A stretch of DNA of 34,180 bases from Chloroflexi bacterium UBA4733. Lineage in GTDB: Bacteria; Chloroflexota; UBA4733. A model generated the notes under the pieces. It made no database searches and had not been told where the DNA came from. It saw only the letters and a list, made by a program, of their open reading frames with translations. A program made the position numbers and the translations under genes. Position 1 is the first letter of the stretch. Each line of letters starts with the position of its first letter. This document shows positions 23,979 to 29,627 of this stretch, in pieces. The DNA lies in contig DHIZ01000331.1 of the NCBI GenBank assembly GCA_002404055.1, positions 8,231 through 42,410 of the forward strand, read 5' to 3'.

Positions 23979-25091
23979 TTAGCGGCGCGTCACGCAGCGA
24001 TCAGGGCGAAAGGTTGCCAGGCGTGGGTCGGGCGCCGCTCCCAGCACTTCAGCGGCGACGAGTTCACCCAGCAGCGGTCCCAGGGTCATGCCACTGTGCG
24101 TTATGGCCAGGTAGAGGTTGCCGCAGCCGGGGGCGTAGCCGACCAGTGGGTAACCGTCGGTTGGCAGGGCACGGACGCCCACCCGCGCCTCGACGATGCT
24201 GGCCCCGGACAGGTCCGGCAAGTAGGCGCAGGCGCGCCGCCAGAGTTCCCGGCAGGCGGGTAGGTTGGGATCACGCGGCGTGGTGGGATCAACCAGGGTG
24301 TCGATATCGTCGGCTTGCAACACCACCCGGCCACCGGCTTCTGGGCGGAACTGCACGTCCGGCGCATGGACGACGCTGCGCGGGCCACGCGGGAGCGGAG
24401 CAGTCAGCGCCAGCAGGCCGCAGGTTGGCGCCAGCGGCACACGCAGCCCTGCCAGCACGGCGACACGGTCGCTCCAGCGGCCGGCGGCGATGACGACATG
24501 ATCGGCATGGAGTCGTGTGCCCGAGACAAGGTGGACACCGGTGGCACGATCGCTGGTGTGATCAAGCGCCGTTACACCGTCGCTACGCTGAACCGTCGTA
24601 CCCAGGGACTGGGCAGCGGCAAGGAGCGTGAAGACCAGGAGCGGACCGTCGGCCCAGCCCTCCAAGGGAAAACTGGCGAAGGCAGTGTCCGTAGCATCCG
24701 GCCACCGGACAGCCGGCTCCAGTGCCTGGGCCTCATGCCGGTTGATCAACTCGGCGGGATAGCCGAGCCCTTGCAGCGCCGCCACATGGGCGGTGAGACG
24801 CTTGGTCGACATGTCACCGACGGCACAGCGCAGGCTGCCGGTCAGGTGCAGCCAGGGCGCGGTGCCTAGGTCGGCAGCCAGCCGGCGGTGGGCGTGGATG
24901 CCGGCCACATTGAGGGCGTGGTAGGCGGCGGGCGGCTTGTTGTTGGCGTTAAGCCAGGCGAAGCTGGCGCTGGTCGTGCCGGCGCCCGGCTCCCCCTGGT
25001 CGACCAGCGTCACCGTCGCACCGGCTGCCGCCAGGCGGTAGGCCACGGCAGTGCCGACGACACCTGCTCCGATGACGACAATGCTCGGCAT
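23979..25091 (-). CDS. FAD-dependent amine/amino-acid oxidoreductase (DAO family, glycine-oxidase-like)
   Basis: A 370-residue protein that starts with the FAD-binding Rossmann motif VVIGAGVVGTAVAYRLAAAG (GxGxxG) followed by the acidic-end strand VTLVDQG. DAO-family features follow: GAGTTSASFAWLNANNK near the flavin, DHVVIAAGRWS in the middle, and LPTDGYPLVGYAPGCGNLYL then ITHSGMTLGPLLGELVA at the C-terminus. The family oxidises glycine, sarcosine, D-amino acids or similar secondary amines. The start at 25091 is supported by GAGGAGG about eight bases upstream; an upstream in-frame ATG (25106) has none. It is divergent from the SDR gene, with about 105 bases between starts, which may indicate shared regulation. 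Confidence 0.88.
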   Translation of the reverse strand: MPSIVVIGAGVVGTAVAYRLAAAGATVTLVDQGEPGAGTTSASFAWLNANNKPPAAYHALNVAGIHAHRRLAADLGTAPWLHLTGSLRCAVGDMSTKRLTAHVAALQGLGYPAELINRHEAQALEPAVRWPDATDTAFASFPLEGWADGPLLVFTLLAAAQSLGTTVQRSDGVTALDHTSDRATGVHLVSGTRLHADHVVIAAGRWSDRVAVLAGLRVPLAPTCGLLALTAPLPRGPRSVVHAPDVQFRPEAGGRVVLQADDIDTLVDPTTPRDPNLPACRELWRRACAYLPDLSGASIVEARVGVRALPTDGYPLVGYAPGCGNLYLAITHSGMTLGPLLGELVAAEVLGAAPDPRLATFRPDRCVTRR

Positions 25092-25196
25092 CTGTTTCCT
25101 CCTCACCCTATCTGGAGTATGCTACCTGGCGGATCCCGCCGCTCGGCAGCAGTGTGCCGCCGGGGTCTGCGAGCAACATGATAAGGAAGAACGCCG

Positions 25197-25961
25197 ATGC
25201 GCTTGCAGGATCGGGTTGCCATTGTCACTGGCGGCAGTCGTGGCATTGGGCGGGCCATTGCCCAGCGCTTCGCCGCAGAAGGGGCGACGGTTGTGATTGC
25301 GGCCCGCGATCCTGCCACGTTGGAGCAGACGGCCGCCACGATTCAGGAGGCTGGTGGCCGCGTCCTTGTCCTCCCCACTGACGTCAGCGATGAAGCCGCC
25401 TGTGACCGTTTGATCCAGGCCACTGTCGAGCAGTTCGGCGGTGTGGACATCCTCATCAACAACGCCGCCATCGCGTCGCCGCAACGGCGGCCATTCCAGG
25501 AGTTGCCGACCGCCATCTGGCAGCAGACCCTCGACGTCAATCTGGGTGGCCTCTTCTACTGTGGCCGGGCGGCGGCGGCAGCGATGGTGGCACGGCAGTA
25601 TGGCCGGATCGTCAACGTGCTGGCGATTCAGGCCTGGGTGCCCCTGCCGCACAACGCCGCCTACGCCGCAGCCAAAGGCGCCGGCATGTCGCTGACGCGC
25701 AGTATGGCGATTGATCTCGCCCCATTGGGCATCATCGTCAATGCCATCGCACCGGGGCCGGTCTACGTTGCCGCCGACGATGTGCCGGCCGATGTCGATC
25801 AGAGCGCGGCCACACTGGTGCAGCGGGCCGGCAGGCCGGCGGAGGTGGCGGCGCTGGCAGTGTTCCTGGCCTCCGAGGAGTGCAGTTTCGTCGTCGGCCA
25901 GACGATCGTCTGCGATGGTGGCCGGTTGCTCTCCCGGCGGGGCGACCCGGACTGGGTGTAG
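25197..25961 (+). CDS. SDR-family oxidoreductase lacking the catalytic serine
   Basis: A 254-residue classical short-chain dehydrogenase/reductase. It has the cofactor motif TGGSRGIG (11-18), NNAA (88-91) stabilising the central sheet, N115 of the catalytic tetrad, Y156 and K160 (YAAAK), and the C-terminal FLASEECSFVVGQTIVCDGG. R37 after the second strand (AARD) suggests NADP preference. The residue 13 positions before Tyr, normally the catalytic Ser (VNxSS), is Ala143 within VNVLAIQAW. Loss of this Ser usually abolishes or changes dehydrogenase activity, so the protein may have a different or weak reaction, or a binding role. AAGGAAG lies eight bases before the ATG. Confidence 0.88.
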   Translation: MRLQDRVAIVTGGSRGIGRAIAQRFAAEGATVVIAARDPATLEQTAATIQEAGGRVLVLPTDVSDEAACDRLIQATVEQFGGVDILINNAAIASPQRRPFQELPTAIWQQTLDVNLGGLFYCGRAAAAAMVARQYGRIVNVLAIQAWVPLPHNAAYAAAKGAGMSLTRSMAIDLAPLGIIVNAIAPGPVYVAADDVPADVDQSAATLVQRAGRPAEVAALAVFLASEECSFVVGQTIVCDGGRLLSRRGDPDWV

Positions 25962-25995
25962 TCACGAGGAACGGGCGTCAGGTCGGGGACAATGA

Positions 25996-26181
25996 CGAGT
26001 GCGGCAGGAGGCCCAGTTCATCATCGCCACGCACTCGCCCATCCTGCTGGCGTACCCCGGCGCTACCATCCTGATCTTCGACGGCCAGACGATTACTCCA
26101 ACGCCGTATGACGCCGTGGAGAACGTCACGCTGACGCGGCAGTTCCTGGCCAACCCGGCAGCGTATGTACGGCGGCTGTGA
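25996..26181 (+). pseudogene. C-terminal remnant of an AAA/ABC-type ATPase
   Basis: An open stretch of about 61 codons reads VRQEAQFIIATHSPILLAYP then GATILIFD, and ends TLTRQFLANPAAYVRRL. This is the H-loop strand (ATHSP) and C-terminal tail of SMC-like AAA ATPases of the overcoming-lysogenisation type. All upstream motifs (Walker A, Walker B, signature) are missing: an in-frame TGA sits at 25993, and SDR sequence precedes it. It is best read as the leftover of a deleted gene. Confidence 0.7.
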
Positions 26182-26200
26182 GTGGCTGCTGCCCACGCGG

Positions 26201-27199
26201 TTAGGCGTTGCGCGCCACCACTTCGAAGAGTTCCCCACTTACCTGGACGCCATCGCCGCCGGTATCTTGAACCAGCAGGATCTCGGCGGCCATGCAGTCC
26301 TCATCCTTCGGATTCCACTGAAGGCCCATACCGTGACAGTACACTAATAGGCGTGGCCCGAGGACGCCTGGGGCAGCGAGAATCTTGATGAGTTCCGACA
26401 CCGACCGTCCTGTCACAGCGGTTAGTCGTTTCAGCACCTCGGCGTCATACTTCGATCCCCACGCATGTTGATGAAAGGCTGCAATGATACCGTCGAGCAA
26501 AGGCTTCACGACCGTGGCGGGATGGATATTCGTCTGCTTGGCTCCGTACCTCAGATGGACCGACACACCGAATTGCTTCGGCGGGGTGTGCGACGGATCC
26601 GACAACGTGTGGGCCGCCAGCTTGATGCCAAGCCAGACTGCAGGGACCTTGAGACTTGAAGTGATTGGTCCGCAGTTACTGTCTGCCCAGGTTGCCAGAG
26701 TTTGACCACGATGCCAATGGGTAAATTCGTCTTGCCTGCCAGTAGTCATATAGCGGTGGTAGTGCTTGGGGATATAATCCACGGCTTTGGGTATCTGAGG
26801 CGGTTGTTCATAGGCGCGTTCGAACCGGATGCCATCGTTCGCGAGATGGGTGAAGTGGCTTGTCCCGACATTGTAAAAAAGCACGTTCTCTGCGTCGACC
26901 AGATCTTCGCTGAGCGACCCGTAGACGGCATGCAGAACGTCACCGGACGGGGCAACCATTGCCTGCAGACCCTGCCGTATCTCGGTGCGGAACTGCAGCA
27001 TGGCTCCCTTCGGCTCGAATGGGAGGCGCTGAACGCTCCAGGCTTTCACTTCGCTCCTCGAGCCAGTCACGAAGAATGCCCGCAATTCTATTCGTCCTTT
27101 CCAGTTACACCTCTGCCGTTGGTGTTGGACAAGTTGGCAGTATTGCTCACGACACCAAGTGCTGCTCGATCTGAACAATCGCCGACTCGCGTTGACCAT
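26201..27199 (-). CDS. Unknown protein
   Basis: An open frame of 332 codons with ordinary protein composition and no recognised motif. Distinct segments are SGDVLHAVYGSLSEDLVDAE then NVLFYNVGTSHF; FGVSVHLRYGAKQTNIHPAT then VVKPLLDGIIAAFHQH; and LVYCHGMGLQWNPKDEDC. The middle segment (KPLLDG and surrounding) weakly recalls the metal-binding strand of RusA-like nucleases, but this is too thin for a call. The first ~38 residues look non-coding and lack a ribosome site. A TTG at 27085, preceded by GGAAAGGA, is a better start and would give about 294 residues. It is divergent from the TY-Chap2-like gene. Local codon use is less GC-rich than in neighbouring genes, suggesting acquisition. Confidence 0.6.
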   Translation of the reverse strand: MVNASRRLFRSSSTWCREQYCQLVQHQRQRCNWKGRIELRAFFVTGSRSEVKAWSVQRLPFEPKGAMLQFRTEIRQGLQAMVAPSGDVLHAVYGSLSEDLVDAENVLFYNVGTSHFTHLANDGIRFERAYEQPPQIPKAVDYIPKHYHRYMTTGRQDEFTHWHRGQTLATWADSNCGPITSSLKVPAVWLGIKLAAHTLSDPSHTPPKQFGVSVHLRYGAKQTNIHPATVVKPLLDGIIAAFHQHAWGSKYDAEVLKRLTAVTGRSVSELIKILAAPGVLGPRLLVYCHGMGLQWNPKDEDCMAAEILLVQDTGGDGVQVSGELFEVVARNA

Positions 27200-27360
27200 T
27201 AGCCAACAGCCACGGAATACCTTCTGTTTGATCTCCGACGACTGTCAGAACTGGGAAATGTCGCCAAGATGGCGTTCAATTTTATCGGATGTGCTACCGT
27301 TCCGTCCAACACATTGGTCGCCATGGAACCGCCAGAGCCACCGGAGCGGGGAATATCAGC

Positions 27361-28182
27361 ATGAGCCTGGAGATCAGCCACGATTATCGGCTCGCCACAA
27401 TAGCGTCGTGGCGGATCATCGCAGAACTGATGCGTCGTCACCACAAGAGCGGCCTCCAGGCGATGGAACTGCACCCAGGGGACGGCCAATACGACTGTCT
27501 CGGTCTGATTATTGGGCTTCACGGACGCGAAGGAAGATCTCTCTGCCATATTAATCGGCCGGGTGGACTGCACATTTTCGATACGTGGGCATCGCCGAGA
27601 CGAGCCTTGAACGATCCGCCATGGGATCGATGGGCAGATACCACCCGCCTGGAGTACTTGACGGCCTGGATTGCAATGGCGGATGCGAAGGCTTTTGTCT
27701 TCCATTTAGAAGACGCACTGGGCCTACCAAGCACGCGGCAGCAAACTGCCCCCCCAACGACTCCAGCTACCCTTGTATTCCGGCTACTCGCAGCCTGGCA
27801 GTCGCGATTCTTTGCCGCAAGTGATTGGCTGGAGATTCGTTCGGCTTGGTGTGACAGTAGCGGGATGGAGGGAAGCTCAGTGCGCGAGGAAATTCGCCAG
27901 TTTCCTCTAGCGCATGCCGAGATCGCCCGCCGAGAGGGGTGGGAACAAGTGGAGCAGGCTATACAGTACTGGCTGCTCACACGAGTGTCCACCGATCAGA
28001 CCCCCGAGCTCGTTGGACTTATCGACCTCAAGGGCAACCTGTACCTGGCAAGTAGCCCGACGATCCCGCGAGATATGTACGCGCCGTATCAGCGTCACGG
28101 TCGTAGTCTCTCCGCACTGGTTGCTGAAATGGAGCATGTGCTGCCGGTAGCATTTGGTGCGCGGATCAACCCGGCCCATTAA
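27361..28182 (+). CDS. TY-Chap2-like putative peptide chaperone (uncertain)
   Basis: A 273-residue protein. The N-terminal SWRIIAELMRRHHKSGLQAM then ELHPGDGQYDCLGLI, followed by LCHINRPGGLHIFDTW, resembles the TY-Chap2 group. These are YbjN/CesT-like predicted peptide-binding chaperones common in actinobacteria, in neighbourhoods of conflict or peptide systems. The recognition rests on the pattern S-W-x-x-A-E-L-x-R-R-H and G-x-Y-D-C-L and is moderate only. The C-terminal 150 residues are unassigned. The start at 27361 follows a purine-rich site (GAGCGGGGA); an upstream in-frame ATG at 27289 has none. It is divergent from the unknown gene at 26201-27199, and the two may form one unit with a shared control region. 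Confidence 0.5.
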   Translation: MSLEISHDYRLATIASWRIIAELMRRHHKSGLQAMELHPGDGQYDCLGLIIGLHGREGRSLCHINRPGGLHIFDTWASPRRALNDPPWDRWADTTRLEYLTAWIAMADAKAFVFHLEDALGLPSTRQQTAPPTTPATLVFRLLAAWQSRFFAASDWLEIRSAWCDSSGMEGSSVREEIRQFPLAHAEIARREGWEQVEQAIQYWLLTRVSTDQTPELVGLIDLKGNLYLASSPTIPRDMYAPYQRHGRSLSALVAEMEHVLPVAFGARINPAH

Positions 28183-28223
28183 GTGCTTCTGCATCAGTGA
28201 TCAGGCAAACAGGGACCGATTCA

Positions 28224-28415
28224 ATGGACGGGACAATGGATTGCGAAAACGGCCTCTCCGGCGAAGGCCAGATCAGCAGTGACGTGGACGATCAGATCCA
28301 GAACCGCAGCATCGGTGAAAGCTACCATACGGAGTTACACTTGGGTCGCGCTCTGTTGCATATCAACCGGAAGGATATAGAGCAGGCGACCGTGACCGTC
28401 GAGGCGTGGAAATAG
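28224..28415 (+). CDS. Possible small protein downstream of the TY-Chap2-like gene
   Basis: A 63-codon frame starting at ATG 28224, with AGGGA eight bases upstream, and beginning about 40 bases after the preceding stop. The composition is acidic then basic: DGTMDCENGLSGEGQISSDV, ending LHLGRALLHINRKDIEQATV then EAWK. No family is recognised. The opposite strand in this stretch carries only the junk tail of a truncated gene, which favours this strand as the coding one if either is. Confidence 0.3.
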   Translation: MDGTMDCENGLSGEGQISSDVDDQIQNRSIGESYHTELHLGRALLHINRKDIEQATVTVEAWK

Positions 28416-28591
28416 ACGGCAGATGATAGGTAGTGGTCATGTTCCTGTGCCGCGTCGCTGGGACCGCCAGCGTATGCCCCCACTATGGGAAGGAACGGAT
28501 CAAGGTCTGCTGGTTGATGCAGCCGGAGCAGATAGGCGCGAAGCGCCTCGGGAATAAACGCCGCGTCCCGTCGCCCTTGGAGCGTGCTCAC
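28322..28591 (-). pseudogene. Truncated second gene of an AbrB toxin-antitoxin operon
   Basis: The start overlaps the AbrB stop by four bases (ATGA). The first ~55 residues, RRDAAFIPEALRAYLLRLHQ then PADLDPFLPIVGAYAGGPSD and AAQEHDHYL, resemble the D-x-x-x-G...D...EHDxYLYG ending of small antitoxin-like proteins. Those commonly stand immediately before VapC/PIN toxin genes. After YL (about 28425) similarity stops and the frame runs antisense to the small plus-strand gene. The end of this gene and the expected PIN toxin have been lost, with a junction near 28418-28425. Confidence 0.5.
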
Positions 28592-28974
28592 TCTGCTTCG
28601 GTCACAGGCGGGTCGCCGTCATCTGTTTGGAGGGCCGTGTTCTGACGTGCTCGCGTGTGATCGTCACGTAGTCGTGCAACCATGCCGGTATCGTAGTTCC
28701 TCAGCAGCAGTTCCTCCCGGATCGCCGGCAACTCGGCAAGATAGTCTTTCGCGGTTAGCCCAGCCGATGTCACCGCACTGCTCGCTCGTTCCATTAGGGC
28801 TGCCAGTTGGGCGTCTTGGGGCACGACAAGTAGCGTGTTGCCGGCTACGACATAGGCGACTGTTGAGCCACCTTCGACGTCAAGTGCCGAGCGCACAGCT
28901 CTGGGCAGTGTCAAGCGTCCTTTGTTGTCGAGTACAGCGAAACCTGCCATCCCACGTTCATCACTCACGGCCAT
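28588..28974 (-). CDS. AbrB/MazE/SpoVT-family DNA-binding antitoxin
   Basis: A 128-residue protein. FAVLDNKGRLTLPRAVRSAL then DVEGGSTVAYVVAGNTLLVV, residues ~12-52, is the swapped-hairpin AbrB DNA-binding domain (the K/GR-L-T-L-P pattern). The helical remainder, LAALMERASSAVTSAGLTAK then DYLAELPAIREELLLRNYD, resembles the extension found in antitoxins paired with VapC. ATG 28974 is used; ATG 28950 is an alternative. It is probably the antitoxin and autorepressor of an operon whose downstream toxin is gone. Confidence 0.8.
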   Translation of the reverse strand: MAVSDERGMAGFAVLDNKGRLTLPRAVRSALDVEGGSTVAYVVAGNTLLVVPQDAQLAALMERASSAVTSAGLTAKDYLAELPAIREELLLRNYDTGMVARLRDDHTRARQNTALQTDDGDPPVTEAE

Positions 28975-29040
28975 ACCACCCGATCGTTTGCGCCAGACAC
29001 CTTACCACGATGAGTGGGATAATCCTACCATCCGCGTCCT

Positions 29041-29070
29041 TTGGCTTCCCACGAGCAAAGGCTGCATAAT
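29041..29070 (+). promoter_or_regulatory. Putative promoter for the gene at 29093
   Basis: TTGGCT (29041-29046) and CATAAT (29065-29070) are separated by 18 bases. They lie just upstream of a strong ribosome site (GGAGGGG) and the ATG at 29093. The fit to the sigma-70 consensus is moderate. Confidence 0.4.
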
Positions 29071-29092
29071 AGTGGCGAATGGAGGGGTGACC

Positions 29093-29524
29093 ATGGCCGA
29101 GCAACGACGATGGGTCTTCGACCCAGACCACGGCGGCGTCCGCGTTCCTGAGGCGGTGCAGCGCCGCACCGCACAACGCTTGCGCCGCTACGCCGAGGAG
29201 CATTTCGCCGGTCGCTTCACCCGGCTGGATATCCGGTTTCGAGGGCAGTTCTGCTACGTTGATGCCTTCACCGAGCCCGAGGAAACAGGCCCTAACTGGC
29301 CACCACCGGACTCGCCGGAGACCCGTGAGGAGTACCTGGAGCGCCTGCGCAACACGCCAACCCACCTCTGCCGCCTCCGTTACTTCGGCAACGAAGATCG
29401 CTGGGGCTTCGCCTTTTACACCTACAGCAATGAACGCTACGAGTTGTCGGTCTACCCCTCCGGGGAGTTCGTTGGCCCGCCCGAAGAGGCGTTCCACGTG
29501 GCGGCGGAAGCCTACCTCCGCTGA
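29093..29524 (+). CDS. Conserved-looking small protein of unknown function
   Basis: A 143-residue protein with no named domain recognised. The sequence is aromatic-rich and well structured: RLDIRFRGQFCYVDAFTEPE, then LCRLRYFGNEDRWGFAFYTY, then SNERYELSVYPSGEFVGPPE, and an EAF-like helix at the end. I recall similar proteins as uncharacterised singletons in Chloroflexota and cyanobacteria, but offer no function. The start is well supported by GGAGGGG six bases before ATG and a plausible promoter upstream. It lies about 100 bases before the nuclease-transposase fusion on the same strand and could be cotranscribed with it. Whether it belongs to the mobile element cannot be judged. Confidence 0.7.
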   Translation: MAEQRRWVFDPDHGGVRVPEAVQRRTAQRLRRYAEEHFAGRFTRLDIRFRGQFCYVDAFTEPEETGPNWPPPDSPETREEYLERLRNTPTHLCRLRYFGNEDRWGFAFYTYSNERYELSVYPSGEFVGPPEEAFHVAAEAYLR

Positions 29525-29627
29525 GCGATGGCAGGAACAGTGCCGTGGCGGGAGCGCTGGCGCAAACAGATGGCTGACCGGACGCCGTGAACGCGCGGGG
29601 ACGGCGCAGTTCACCATTGGAGGAGCC

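Noticed and set aside
25962..28220. CRISPR array or cas genes near the unknown gene pair
   Set aside because: No evenly spaced repeats are visible, and the Cas4-like domains in the window belong to TM0106-type fusions, not to a cas operon.
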